Source: Paenibacillus alginolyticus DSM 5050 = NBRC 15375 (GTDB lineage Bacteria > Bacillota > Bacilli > Paenibacillales > NBRC-103111). Taken from it: a DNA stretch of 64,000 bases. Positions within the stretch are counted from its first letter, which is position 1, and each line of letters starts with the position of its first letter. Both the position numbers and the translations under genes were made by a program. The stretch lies in NCBI RefSeq assembly GCF_000422905.1, contig NZ_AUGY01000009.1:1-64000 (forward strand), given 5' to 3'. Of this stretch, positions 24,203-33,389 are shown in pieces. A model generated the notes under the pieces. It ran no database searches and was not told the DNA's origin. It worked only from the letters and a program-made list of their open reading frames with translations.

Positions 24203-26761
24203 TTAATCCATTATTTTTACACGGGAGTAAATACCTTCTTTGCGAACTTCAAGCTGCACTTCACCCATTTGATCTGTTCGTAACACCTGAATCTCATTCT
24301 CTTCCAAACGCGTTAACACATCAGGTGCCGGGTGACCATAACTATTCATACCACCAACGGATATGACGGCCCATGAAGGTTTCCAAAAGTCGAGCCATCC
24401 AGGTGTCGTCGACGTTTTGCTCCCATGATGAGCAACTTTCAGTACATCGATCTTGTGATTAATTTTTAGTTCTTGATCCAATAAAGAAGGGTGATCTTTT
24501 AAATAATCGACCAACTCTGTTTCAGATTCTTTCTCCATATCCCCTGTAAATAACCAACGCGTCCGCTGCATCTCGAGCAAAAAAACAACAGACCGCGCAT
24601 TCTGTTCTTTGACAATTTCGATGAGCCGATTATCACTTTCCAAAGGATATAGGACCTGCAATCTGGTAAGCGGATCAATCTGGATCCAATCACTTACATT
24701 TGCAGGCAGAAGCGGCACTCTGCGAGCTAGCAAGGTATCAAATAATTTCGCTATGCTCGCCCCCGGCTTGAGCGTCCCATTAAAGAGAAATTGCTTGACG
24801 GGCATTTGTGAAATAACAGCCTGCAGACCACCGCTATGATCCGTATCTTCATGTGTGAGAACTACGAGATCTAGTTGATGAACACCGCGTTTCTTGAGCA
24901 GCGGAACGAGCATCTTTTTGCCAACTTCATAAGGATCCTTGCGAATTTTCCAATCTTCACCAGGTTTCCTAAATGTAAGAGTCCCTCCACCATCAACAAG
25001 AATATGTCGTCCATAAGGCGTCCGAATCAGAATCGCATCACCTTGACCAACATCAATAAATTGAACGAGACCGGATCGGTTGAAGCGCTCAGGCGAATAC
25101 CCCATCCAAAGCAATAGCAGTAAGCCTCCTATCGCACAGATTAGCCATTTCGATAAGTTCACTTTCTTTGTCCCTTTGACTCTTACCAAAATAATCGGAG
25201 ACTCTCCTCCAGCTTCTTGCAACAAGCGCTGACATATCCCATAAATCAAAATGAGAAAAGCATAATAAAAAGCAATCCAGGGTAAGCTCGGCGACGGCCA
25301 CAGCATCTTAAACTGGTTTAAATGCTGCAGCTTGTCTGTCATCCAGAAAATCACTTCGTTTAACCAAGAAATAAGCAAACCGATGCTTTTTCCAGCAGGA
25401 ACGTAGACGATTCCCAGAACTAAAGCAAGCAGGCCAGCTGGAAATACAATCATACTAATAACAGGAACCAAGACGGCATTAGCTAGCCAAGATAATAAAG
25501 AAAACTGATTAAAATAATAAATAGATACAGGAAAGGATATCATTTGGGAAACAAGCGTAATGGAGGCCGAACTCCTGATCATTGGGGAAGAAATCCACCG
25601 AGTGAATAAATCATTGACTCTTTGTACCCCTACAATGAGACCAAGTGTAACCAGAAAAGAAAGCTGAAAGCTAACATCCAGCAGAAAGTAAGGATTCCAC
25701 AAAAGCATGCTCCATGCCACAATCGCCATAATATGCAATACATCCTTAAAATGCCCTCGCCGGGCTGCATAGAGGGCAATGATCGACATGAGTCCGGCCC
25801 GAACAATGGAGGGCGAAGCACCTGTCAGTAGGATATAGAACGGCAATAACCATATACAAATTAGTAAATAGGTCTCCTTTGCCAGCTTTAATCTGCGCAT
25901 GATCCAAATGCAAACGCCAAGAAATACGGCAATATTCAAGCCGGATATAGCTAAAATATGAGTCAATCCCAGCTCCGAAAACTGCTGGAAGCGCTCAGGA
26001 TCAAGATCGTCCGTCTGACCGATCAGCATGCTCTTCATGAACCCCGCCTGCTGCGCGGGGAAGATAAGGTCCATGCGCCTGCTGAGGGCACCGCGCAGCT
26101 CGTCGTTCCAGCGCAGCAGCTGGACGACGCTTACGCGCGCAGCCGCAGGCTCGACCTGCGCCTGATCCACCCCTTTGGCTGAAAGCAGCCAATGGGTGTG
26201 GTGAAGGCGCAGGTATCGGCGGTAATCGAAGCCGCCGAAGTTGCGGGCCGGGGACGGGCTGCGCAGCGTCCCGTGCAGCGTCAGGGCGTCGCCTCGACGC
26301 CAGCCCGACGCTACCGCCTGCTGCGCCTGCTGGAGCAGGCGCAGCGAGACCTGCACGCTTTCCCCGCCGAGCGGGAAAGCTTCCGTGCCTGGGAAGCGGA
26401 TGGATTCCGCTTCCATCGTGAAGCTGGCCCTGTCGCCGTCTACGGTGACAGGGCTGGAGAACCGGCCGAGCAGCGTGACCTTGCTGCCGTCCAGGGTTTG
26501 CTGCTGCGCCAGTGGCAGCAGCGCAGAAACGTTGCGCTGGTCGGTCCACTGGAAGTAGCCATAGGCTACTCCGACCAGCAGCAAGGCGCACAGCGGCTGT
26601 CTGCCAGGCAGCCGCAGCGCATAAATGACGATAAGCGCGGCTAACAGCAGCGCGCTCGTCATCAGAGATAACCACCGCAGCTCGGTATAGAGCGCCAGCG
26701 TATAGCCAGTTATCCACAGACAACACCCTATAACAACTGGTCGTTTCATTAGCATTTGCAT
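24203..26761 (-). CDS. comEC: DNA-uptake channel protein ComEC/Rec2
   Basis: Membrane channel that imports single-stranded DNA during transformation. The 852-residue protein has, in order, N-terminal spans and an OB-like DUF4131 domain (to about 210), the multi-span Competence domain (LTHILAISGLNIAVFLGV, GASPSIVRAGLM, VSFQLSFLVTLG) and a C-terminal metallo-beta-lactamase-like domain with DVGQGDAILI, LTHEDTDHSGG and VAHHGSKTST. Full length, no breaks. The part encoding residues about 40-240 is visibly G+C-rich and opens long false frames on the opposite strand. ATG 26761 is used, with GAGGAGAGGAG about 12 nt upstream. A heptanucleotide repeat lies about 90 bp upstream. Confidence 0.97.
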   Translation of the reverse strand: MQMLMKRPVVIGCCLWITGYTLALYTELRWLSLMTSALLLAALIVIYALRLPGRQPLCALLLVGVAYGYFQWTDQRNVSALLPLAQQQTLDGSKVTLLGRFSSPVTVDGDRASFTMEAESIRFPGTEAFPLGGESVQVSLRLLQQAQQAVASGWRRGDALTLHGTLRSPSPARNFGGFDYRRYLRLHHTHWLLSAKGVDQAQVEPAAARVSVVQLLRWNDELRGALSRRMDLIFPAQQAGFMKSMLIGQTDDLDPERFQQFSELGLTHILAISGLNIAVFLGVCIWIMRRLKLAKETYLLICIWLLPFYILLTGASPSIVRAGLMSIIALYAARRGHFKDVLHIMAIVAWSMLLWNPYFLLDVSFQLSFLVTLGLIVGVQRVNDLFTRWISSPMIRSSASITLVSQMISFPVSIYYFNQFSLLSWLANAVLVPVISMIVFPAGLLALVLGIVYVPAGKSIGLLISWLNEVIFWMTDKLQHLNQFKMLWPSPSLPWIAFYYAFLILIYGICQRLLQEAGGESPIILVRVKGTKKVNLSKWLICAIGGLLLLLWMGYSPERFNRSGLVQFIDVGQGDAILIRTPYGRHILVDGGGTLTFRKPGEDWKIRKDPYEVGKKMLVPLLKKRGVHQLDLVVLTHEDTDHSGGLQAVISQMPVKQFLFNGTLKPGASIAKLFDTLLARRVPLLPANVSDWIQIDPLTRLQVLYPLESDNRLIEIVKEQNARSVVFLLEMQRTRWLFTGDMEKESETELVDYLKDHPSLLDQELKINHKIDVLKVAHHGSKTSTTPGWLDFWKPSWAVISVGGMNSYGHPAPDVLTRLEENEIQVLRTDQMGEVQLEVRKEGIYSRVKIMD

Positions 26762-26849
26762 AGGTATAACTGCTCCTCTCCTCTTGAATGTTGTAAAACC
26801 AAATAGTAGTCATTTACACGACCTATTAAATTGAAGAACAACCTGTCAA

Positions 26850-26926
26850 CATTCATCATTCATCATTCATCATTCATCTTTCTTCTTTCTTCTTTCTTCT
26901 TTCTTCTTTCTTCTTTCATCGTTTAT
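26850..26926. repeat. heptanucleotide tandem array, 11 units
   Basis: Four CATTCAT units (26850-26877), five CTTTCTT (26878-26912), one CTTTCAT and one CGTTTAT, all in the same 7-bp register. Such arrays are prone to slippage. It is 90-165 bp upstream of the comEC start. Confidence 0.92.
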
Positions 26927-27152
26927 CTTCATCTTTCATCTTCATCTTCGTCGTTAGACTTCCTCCAATATTTCCCACACCACATCTCGTTCACCTTTGA
27001 GGAGTCTCAATATTGAGATCCATCGTCCTTTTATGCTCATTTGATATTGTCGGATGAATGAATCATATTCTTCGTTGAACGATGTTGTAGATAGTGCAAC
27101 AATTGATGTCTAGATCCCGCATTTTCCCCTTAGTTGTTGCATTCTCTGGTGT

Positions 27153-27181
27153 ATGACTCAAAAATCGAATTTTTGAGTCAT
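27153..27181. other. perfect 13-bp inverted repeat
   Basis: ATGACTCAAAAAT, loop CGA, ATTTTTGAGTCAT. It is not next to a stop codon, so it may be an operator or a stray terminator-like hairpin. Confidence 0.5.
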
Positions 27182-27284
27182 CCCCACAATTTATAAGGTT
27201 GCATAATGGATTAATCGACAGTCTCGTCATTCCTATAGCAGTCCCTTCAAAAGGCAATTCGCAAGGGCAAACAAACAAATAAAC

Positions 27285-27323
27285 AAAAAAAACCTCTCCC
27301 CCAGAGCAGCCACGTTGGCTGCT
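27285..27323 (-). terminator. terminator of comEB
   Basis: AGCAGCC, ACGTT, GGCTGCT stem-loop; the minus strand continues CTGGGGGAGAGG and then a run of eight T residues. About 40 bp after the comEB stop. Confidence 0.65.
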
Positions 27324-27362
27324 TCTAGAAAAAGGTTCTTCCTCTCACTACAATAGACATAT

Positions 27363-27875
27363 TTAATTCACAACAACAGAAACTGTGCCAGGCGGAGGTT
27401 CATATCCTTCCATTCTACGGAACACGATGCCTCTGTCCTCCATCAAATGACTTACTTTCTCATGATCCTTGGGGTATCCGCGATGAAAAACGATCTCCAT
27501 CACTCCGCTGTTGGCCAGCATATTCGCACATGTCCAGCAAGGCTGATCTGTCACATAGACAGTCGATCCTTCGCGATCTTCCCGATCCGTAAACAGCAGA
27601 AGATTTTGCTCTGCATGAATCGTGCGAATACATCGCTGTTTACGAACAACTTCCTCGGTATCATCCACTACTTTCAGCTCGATTTCTTCTACAAGCATGC
27701 AGCCAGCCTCTGTGCAATCGGGCACACCCATAGGCGCACCATTGTAAGCTGTTCCAAGCAGCTTCTTACCCTGAACCAAAACGGCTCCCACATGTCGGCG
27801 GTTACACCTTGATCGCGTTGATGCCATGTAAGCAATATCGAGGAAATAAGTATCCCAATCTTTACGGTTGCTCAT
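27363..27875 (-). CDS. comEB: deoxycytidylate (dCMP) deaminase family protein ComEB
   Basis: Zinc-dependent deaminase converting dCMP to dUMP. The 170-residue product has the zinc/catalytic motif IHAEQN and the PCWTC motif (DQPCWTCANML), plus the RSRCNRRHVGAVLV N-terminal block and the internal GVPDCTEAGC segment of dCMP deaminases. Start placed at ATG 27875 (MSNRKDWDTYF); AAGGAGGAG lies upstream and an in-frame TTG at 27887 is an alternative. In the com cluster between comEA and comEC but known not to be needed for transformation in Bacillus. Confidence 0.95.
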   Translation of the reverse strand: MSNRKDWDTYFLDIAYMASTRSRCNRRHVGAVLVQGKKLLGTAYNGAPMGVPDCTEAGCMLVEEIELKVVDDTEEVVRKQRCIRTIHAEQNLLLFTDREDREGSTVYVTDQPCWTCANMLANSGVMEIVFHRGYPKDHEKVSHLMEDRGIVFRRMEGYEPPPGTVSVVVN

Positions 27876-27985
27876 AACGGAATGCAACTCCTCCTTCCGA
27901 AGACCTATGTATACAAGTGGATTCCTTTTTTCATTTCTAGTATTCTCTCATATTTCCTAGCAAAATAAAAGAAATGAATGGACTA

Positions 27986-28654
27986 TTATGACGTTACATA
28001 AAGAAATACCTTTAACTTCTCAAGCATTTTTTCCCCGATGCCCTTTACCTCCATTAGCTCCTCAATCCGGCTAAATCGTCCCTTTTTCAACCGATAGTCC
28101 AGTATGGCCTTTGCCTTGCTCTCTCCAATACCCGGTAATTCATCTAATTGCTTGAGCGTAGCTGTGTTAAGATCCAATTGTCCGGTATTCCGCGCTGCTG
28201 GCAAACTAGCTTCCGATTTTTCATTTGGCATAACCGAAAGCTTAGGTAATTCCGTAGATGACGGCGCTGTTGCTTTCCGTTCTGTGTCTATGGTTACTTT
28301 CTGTTCCGCTTCTATGGTAGCTTTCTGTTCTTTATCTATGGCTGTATTCGGTACTATGTCCATGGTTGATTTCTGTTCTGCATCTATAATTGTCTTCTGT
28401 TCAGTGTCTGTAGCGACCTTCGGTTTTGTGTTTTTACTTAACTTCGAATCTGATTTTCTTATTGGCTTCGCCTCAACTGCCGGCTCTTCTCCATTTTGAG
28501 AAATCATAGCCTGCATCTGAGTGTTCATAGGCATAAAATTTGTCTGTATCATAGACCTGCCTCCACGAAGAAAAGGCCAAACGACAAAAGCAAATAAACA
28601 GATCGCTGCCATCATAAGCAGTATCCTTCCTCTTTTAGATCCAAAAAAATCCAC
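27986..28654 (-). CDS. comEA: competence DNA receptor ComEA with a repeat-rich linker
   Basis: Membrane-anchored double-stranded DNA receptor for transformation. The 222-residue product has an N-terminal span (about 10-29) and a C-terminal helix-hairpin-helix domain (QLDLNTATLKQLDELPGIGESKA and VKGIGEKMLEKLKVF). Between them, where Bacillus ComEA carries an SLBB domain, there is instead a Lys/Glu/Thr-rich segment with a degenerate 8-10 residue repeat of the form T-I-D-x-EQK (about 85-130). The start is GTG, with GGAGGGAATTC upstream. Two hairpin repeats lie immediately upstream of that ribosome site. Confidence 0.93.
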   Translation of the reverse strand: MDFFGSKRGRILLMMAAICLFAFVVWPFLRGGRSMIQTNFMPMNTQMQAMISQNGEEPAVEAKPIRKSDSKLSKNTKPKVATDTEQKTIIDAEQKSTMDIVPNTAIDKEQKATIEAEQKVTIDTERKATAPSSTELPKLSVMPNEKSEASLPAARNTGQLDLNTATLKQLDELPGIGESKAKAILDYRLKKGRFSRIEELMEVKGIGEKMLEKLKVFLYVTS

Positions 28655-28667
28655 GAATTCCCTCCTC

Positions 28668-28744
28668 AGAGTTTTGCTTTAGCAAAACTGACTTCGTAAG
28701 CATTAACTTTAGAGTTTTGCTTTAGCAAAACTGACTTCGTAAGC
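28668..28744. repeat. two tandem copies of the AGTTTTGC hairpin repeat upstream of comEA
   Basis: Identical 34-bp units at 28668-28701 and 28711-28744 (AGTTTTGC, TTTA, GCAAAACT, then GACTTCGTAAGC), 43-bp period. The first abuts the comEA ribosome site. Same family as 11428-11534 and 44114-44134. Confidence 0.85.
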
Positions 28745-28874
28745 TTTTCCTAACATAATTGCTGACATAAGAACATATACATGAAAAAGCATCCGAATGG
28801 CATGGCATTTAAAACGAACCCCGTTCAATAAATGATGAAAGAAAGTGACTGATTTTTTCGGGAGGGATTACTGG

Positions 28875-29702
28875 ATGAAAGCAGGATTCATCGGTACTGG
28901 GAGTATGGGAAGTATTCTGATTGAAGCATTCATTCATTCTGGAGCTTTCAATCCGGAGCAAATTATAGCGGGAAATCGAACGATTCGTAAAGTTGAGCTG
29001 CTTGCGGAGACATATCCTGGACTTCATGTTGCCGCGTCGAATAGAGAAGTTGTACTGGGGAGCGATCTCATCTTTCTATGTGTGAAGCCGTCTGAATTCA
29101 AGAAGGTTATTGATGAAATTAAAGAGGACGTGCTTCCCTCTCAGCTCATCGTATCCATTACAAGCCCTGTCCTGCTCAAACATTTGGAAGGTCTTCTGCC
29201 AGCGAAAATCAGTAAGATTATCCCAAGTATCACGAACTATGTGTTAAGCGGTGCTACACTATGTATTCATGGGAATCGAATGCAGCCTGAGGACAAAGAG
29301 TGGCTTGAGAACCTGTTTGCGCATATTTCCTCACCCATTCGTGTTTCCGAAAATTTTACGCGGATCTCTTCTGACATATCCAGCTGCGGTCCCGCATTTC
29401 TTGCCAAATTTCTGCAGTCATTTATTGATGCAGCTGCCCAGGCAACTGGTATTTCGATTGAGGAAGCTACCTTACTTGCCAGTGAAATGACGCTAGGCAC
29501 AGGAAAGCTGCTTACGACCGGAGGATTCAACCCTATTACTCTGCAAAAACGCGTATCTGTACCGGGTGGAATTACAGAGGAAGGCTTACGTATTTTGGAC
29601 GACGAGCTTGCGGGGATATTCTCAAGTGTCATCTCTGCTACACATGCCAAATATGAAGAAGACATTGAGAAGGCCGAGCTGCTTTTTGCTTTGAAGCAGT
29701 AG
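28875..29702 (+). CDS. comER: ComER, pyrroline-5-carboxylate reductase-like protein
   Basis: 275-residue protein with the P5C reductase fold: N-terminal Rossmann motif GFIGTGSMGSIL, LIFLCVKPSEF, and a C-terminal helical domain with SDISSCGPAFLAKF and VPGGITEEGL. In Bacillus comER is divergent from the comE operon exactly as here; a role in sporulation entry and biofilm control has been proposed, and catalytic P5C reduction is uncertain. Start at ATG 28875, preceded by GGGAGGGATTAC; the upstream in-frame start runs through that site. Confidence 0.92.
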   Translation: MKAGFIGTGSMGSILIEAFIHSGAFNPEQIIAGNRTIRKVELLAETYPGLHVAASNREVVLGSDLIFLCVKPSEFKKVIDEIKEDVLPSQLIVSITSPVLLKHLEGLLPAKISKIIPSITNYVLSGATLCIHGNRMQPEDKEWLENLFAHISSPIRVSENFTRISSDISSCGPAFLAKFLQSFIDAAAQATGISIEEATLLASEMTLGTGKLLTTGGFNPITLQKRVSVPGGITEEGLRILDDELAGIFSSVISATHAKYEEDIEKAELLFALKQ

Positions 29703-29728
29703 CCTTCCCAAATTGCCAACTTCCCTTA

Positions 29729-32197
29729 CTATCCTACTACAATATTGACTAATTTACCTTTTACAACAATCAATTTGCGAACGGCCTTTCCGGCGGTCGC
29801 TTCTTTGACTTTATCGAGGTCAAATGCGATTTTCTCCATCGCAGCTTCATCTGTATCTTTGGAAATCAGCACACGATCAACAATTTTACCATTAACCTGT
29901 ACAACAATCTCTATTTCATTATCGACTGTCCACGCTTCATCGTAGGTTGGCCACGGCTGATACGTAATTGATTCTGTGCCGCCAAGCTTCTCCCAAAGTT
30001 CTTCGGCCAAATGCGGCGCAATTGGAGACAGCATCTGAACAAAGTTTTTCATCGCTTCAAGCGGTAAACGCTCTGTTTTATAGGCTTCATTAACGAAAAT
30101 CATCATTTGACTGATCGCCGTATTAAACCTCAGGGCTTCGAAATCCTCCGTTATTTTTTTGATCGACCGGTGCCAAGTACGTTTGAACGTATCACTGCCC
30201 AATGTTTCATCGGCGCTGATTTTAGCGTTTATTTGACCATTCTCGTCAACAAACAGCCTCCACACACGATTCAAGTAACGATAAATCCCATCCACACCCG
30301 TTGTATTCCATGGTTTTGTAGCTTCAAGCGGTCCCATGAACATTTCGTAAATACGCAGTGTATCGGCACCTTGATCGTTAACGATATCATCCGGATTAAC
30401 AACGTTACCGCGAGATTTACTCATTTTCTCCATGTTTTCGCCAAGAATCATCCCTTGGTTTACGAGCTTATGGAAAGGCTCTTTGGTATGAACAAAACCA
30501 AGATCATAAAGTACCTTATGCCAGAAACGTGCATACAGCAAGTGAAGTACAGCATGTTCGGCTCCACCGATGTAAAGATCTACAGGCAGCCATTGCTGCT
30601 GAAGCTCATGCGAACAAAACTCTTTATCATTACGAGGATCGATAAAACGCAGATAGTACCAGCAGCTGCCGGCCCATTGCGGCATGGTATTCGTTTCACG
30701 GCGAGCTTTCATGCCGGTTTCCGGATCAATCGTGTTTACCCATTCGGATACGTTCGCAAGAGGTGATTCTCCTGTACCTGATGGTTTAATTTCATCAACT
30801 TGTGGAAGCAAAAGCGGCAGTTGATCCACGGGAACAGGCTTCATCGTACCATCTTCAAGATGAAGAATTGGAATCGGCTCTCCCCAATATCTTTGACGGC
30901 TGAAGAGCCAATCTCTTAAACGGTAGGTTACTTTGCCGCGGCCTTTGCCGTTCTGTTCCAACCAAGCGATCATATGACTGATCCCTTGTTCGATGTTCAT
31001 GCCATTAATCGGACCGGAATTGACGTGTTCGCCATCCCCTGCATAAGCTTCCTTCTCAACATCTCCACCTTGCACGACTTCGATAATCGGCAAATCAAAC
31101 TGTTTAGCAAACTCCCAGTCACGTTGATCGTGTCCAGGAACAGCCATGATAGCTCCCGTACCGTAGCCGCCAAGCACGTAATCAGCAATCCAAATTGGCA
31201 CTTTCGCGCCATTTACCGGATTAACAGCATACGCCCCTGTGAAAACACCTGTTTTGTCTTTGGCCAAATCCGTACGCTCAAGATCGCTTTTGCGGGAAGC
31301 CTTTTCTTGGTATTCCTTAATGGCAGCAGCTTGATCTCCCGTTGTAATTTGCGCAACAAGCTCATGCTCAGGTGCCAGTACACAGTACGTAGCGCCAAAC
31401 AAAGTATCCGGACGTGTCGTAAATACCGTCAGACTCTTCTGATCGTATCCATCAATCGCAAATTGGACTTCTGCCCCAGTTGATTTACCAATCCAGTTGC
31501 GCTGCATATCTTTGATACTTTCGGACCAATCCAGCTCCTCAAGATCTTCAAGCAGACGTTCAGCGTACTCAGTAATCTTCAGAATCCATTGACGCATCGG
31601 CTTACGAATAACGGGATGGTTGCCGCGCTCGCTCAAACCGTCAATCACTTCTTCATTTGCAAGAACAGTACCCAGCGCAGGACACCAGTTTACGGGCACT
31701 TCATCCACATAAGCGAGTCCTTTATTGTACAATTGGATGAAAATCCATTGCGTCCATTTGTAATACTCAGGATCTGTTGTACTAATTTCACGATCCCAAT
31801 CGTACGAGAAGCCTAGAGATTTAATTTGACGACGGAATGTATCAATGTTCTTCTTGGTGAATTCTCGGGGATCATTTCCCGTATCGAGCGCATATTGCTC
31901 AGCAGGAAGTCCGAAAGCGTCCCAGCCCATTGGATGAAGGACGTTAAAGCCTCTCATCCTTTTGAAACGTGATACGATATCAGTTGCCGTGTAACCTTCC
32001 GGATGTCCTACATGCAGACCAGCTCCAGATGGATAAGGGAACATATCCAGTGCATAAAACTTCGGCTTATCCGAATTTTCAAGCACCTTAAACGTTTTCT
32101 TCGCATCCCAATAAGCTTGCCATTTCGGCTCAATGGCTTGTGGATTATAGCCCTGCTGCTCTCTTGTTTCTTGGGTTTCTTTAGTTTCCTGTGTCAT
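29729..32197 (-). CDS. leuS: leucyl-tRNA synthetase
   Basis: Class I aminoacyl-tRNA synthetase charging tRNA-Leu. The 822-residue protein has the HIGH motif as HVGH in [17 protein letters not shown], the CP1 editing domain ([19 protein letters not shown] and the [15 protein letters not shown] loop), and KMSKS as EKMSKSRGN. Length matches bacterial LeuRS. Start at ATG 32197 after GGGAGGATTTTGCAC. A T-box leader precedes it, so it is induced by uncharged tRNA-Leu. In Bacillus subtilis leuS is elsewhere; here it is placed between yqeM and comER. Confidence 0.98.
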   Translation of the reverse strand: MTQETKETQETREQQGYNPQAIEPKWQAYWDAKKTFKVLENSDKPKFYALDMFPYPSGAGLHVGHPEGYTATDIVSRFKRMRGFNVLHPMGWDAFGLPAEQYALDTGNDPREFTKKNIDTFRRQIKSLGFSYDWDREISTTDPEYYKWTQWIFIQLYNKGLAYVDEVPVNWCPALGTVLANEEVIDGLSERGNHPVIRKPMRQWILKITEYAERLLEDLEELDWSESIKDMQRNWIGKSTGAEVQFAIDGYDQKSLTVFTTRPDTLFGATYCVLAPEHELVAQITTGDQAAAIKEYQEKASRKSDLERTDLAKDKTGVFTGAYAVNPVNGAKVPIWIADYVLGGYGTGAIMAVPGHDQRDWEFAKQFDLPIIEVVQGGDVEKEAYAGDGEHVNSGPINGMNIEQGISHMIAWLEQNGKGRGKVTYRLRDWLFSRQRYWGEPIPILHLEDGTMKPVPVDQLPLLLPQVDEIKPSGTGESPLANVSEWVNTIDPETGMKARRETNTMPQWAGSCWYYLRFIDPRNDKEFCSHELQQQWLPVDLYIGGAEHAVLHLLYARFWHKVLYDLGFVHTKEPFHKLVNQGMILGENMEKMSKSRGNVVNPDDIVNDQGADTLRIYEMFMGPLEATKPWNTTGVDGIYRYLNRVWRLFVDENGQINAKISADETLGSDTFKRTWHRSIKKITEDFEALRFNTAISQMMIFVNEAYKTERLPLEAMKNFVQMLSPIAPHLAEELWEKLGGTESITYQPWPTYDEAWTVDNEIEIVVQVNGKIVDRVLISKDTDEAAMEKIAFDLDKVKEATAGKAVRKLIVVKGKLVNIVVG

Positions 32198-32257
32198 GTG
32201 CAAAATCCTCCCTGTATACAGCCATCCTCTTCATGATTCAAAAGCGCTATAAGCGCC

Positions 32258-32570
32258 AAAAAACCCCTCATCGCTAGCGGATATCGCTAGGGACGAGAGG
32301 TTAGATTCCCGTGGTACCACCCTAGTTAACACAAGGCATTCTTTGCCTGTGTTCACTCTGCCCCTTAACGCGGGTGAGACGATCCGGCTAGCTCCATATA
32401 TAGGGATCTTTGAGCGTTGCTCAAAGTCTCTCCGCTTTAAATGGTGATTCACCTTCTAGCTCCAAGGCGAGTTCACAAGACTGACATCTACCGGCTTCCA
32501 CCCTTTATCCGGCTCTCTGAGAGATGCTGTACAAGTTACTAATCCTCTTCTAAGCTTTAACAATCTAATT
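32258..32570 (-). promoter_or_regulatory. T-box leader (leucine) of leuS
   Basis: On the minus strand the T-box proper reads AGGGTGGTACCACGGG (32308-32323), next to the consensus AGGGTGGTACCGCG. Upstream is a Stem I with AGTA and AGAGAGCCGG/GGTGGAAGCCGG blocks; a specifier-position CTC (Leu), around 32469-32471, lies in GAACTCGCC. Downstream the terminator pairs CCTCTCGTCCCTAGC with GCTAGCGATGAGGGG, followed by six T residues (32258-32263). Uncharged tRNA-Leu should favour the antiterminator. A dispersed hairpin repeat is embedded between Stem I and the antiterminator (32396-32435). Confidence 0.93.
32396..32435. repeat. ACTTTGAGC hairpin repeat inside the leuS T-box leader
   Basis: The segment from ATATATAGGGATC through GCTCAAAGTCTCTCCGC is a stem-loop (CTTTGAGC/GCTCAAAG, loop GTT) and is the reverse complement of the element at 38684-38723 upstream of yqeG with only a few differences. 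It occupies the Stem II/III region of the leader. Confidence 0.75.
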
Positions 32571-32577
32571 AGCTTTG

Positions 32578-32607
32578 ATTATATGTAAAATAATGCCGCA
32601 CTGTCAA
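32578..32607 (-). promoter_or_regulatory. leuS promoter
   Basis: On the minus strand TTGACA (32602-32607), 18-bp spacer, TATAAT (32578-32583): perfect consensus boxes, just after the yqeM stop and directly before the T-box leader. Confidence 0.9.
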
Positions 32608-32629
32608 GCCGCAATGGACTTCATTGTCG

Positions 32630-33388
32630 TTATTTCTTTGCAATAAAGAAAGCTCGCTCCGTCATAGAGGTAGGTTGCTCCCAAGTAAAGTCAGCAGCCA
32701 TATGCACCTCAGTGAAACCGATATCAAGCAGCGTTTGCTTAAGCCACTGCAAAGAATAGGCCCTTTGAAGATGAGTTTCATCGATGCGTCGGAATGTATC
32801 CGTGCCGCTATCCTTGACAAATATCGTTAAATCGTGCTCAATCTGCACTCTTTCTTCATCCAACTCGCTTGTCCATATATAGGCAACATCGTCTTCATTC
32901 AGGAAAAAGGGCTGAGAGTCTGCATAAGCGAACAACTGCTCAGGAGTATGCACATCGAAAAGGAATAGACCCCCTGGCTTAAGCCCCTCAAAGGTTTGAC
33001 GGAAAGCACGGATGATATCGTCTTCCTCTAACAAATAGTTGAGACTATCACAGATCGAAAACGCCACATCCACTTGCTCACCTAGATCCCATTCACGCAG
33101 ATCCTGTTGTACCCAATGAATGGAGCCACCGCGGAGTCGACTTTTGTGCTCCCCCGCTTTTTGCTCGGCGACTGCCAGCATGTCTTCCGATAAATCAATC
33201 CCTGTCAGCTGGTACCCTTCCAAGGCTAAAGGAATCGTCAAATTCCCAGTACCACAGCCTAGATCAACAATCGTAGATGGTTTCATACCAAATCGATCGA
33301 AGCTTTCTTTAACGAAACGAAGCCAATCTTCATACGGCATGCTATTCATTAAGCGATCATAGGTATATGCGAATTTTTCGTAACTCAT
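32630..33388 (-). CDS. yqeM: YqeM-like class I SAM-dependent methyltransferase
   Basis: 252-residue methyltransferase with motif I VDLGCGTGNLTIPLA, motif II around GIDLSEDML and the DVAFSICDSLNYL block; the N terminus (YEKFAYTYDRLMN) is typical of the YqeM group. Substrate unknown. Last gene of the yqeG-yqeM cluster, one base after cvfB, so clearly co-transcribed. Confidence 0.92.
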   Translation of the reverse strand: MSYEKFAYTYDRLMNSMPYEDWLRFVKESFDRFGMKPSTIVDLGCGTGNLTIPLALEGYQLTGIDLSEDMLAVAEQKAGEHKSRLRGGSIHWVQQDLREWDLGEQVDVAFSICDSLNYLLEEDDIIRAFRQTFEGLKPGGLFLFDVHTPEQLFAYADSQPFFLNEDDVAYIWTSELDEERVQIEHDLTIFVKDSGTDTFRRIDETHLQRAYSLQWLKQTLLDIGFTEVHMAADFTWEQPTSMTERAFFIAKK

Positions 33389-33389
33389 G

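Larger units (their letters stand above)
26762..27284. other. intergenic region between comEC and comEB
   Basis: No gene is supported in these 520 bp. It contains the heptanucleotide array (26850-26926), a pyrimidine-rich tract (to about 26960) and a perfect inverted repeat (27153-27181). The plus-strand open frame through the array (Ser/Phe/Leu only) is a repeat artefact. Confidence 0.6.

Noticed and set aside
26001-26813. Ala/Arg-rich frames over the G+C-rich 5' part of comEC, on both strands
   Set aside because: They disappear outside the G+C-rich part and the comEC frame is intact with conserved domains.
26831-27016. Ser/Phe/Leu-rich plus-strand frame
   Set aside because: It is the translation of the heptanucleotide array and the adjoining pyrimidine tract.
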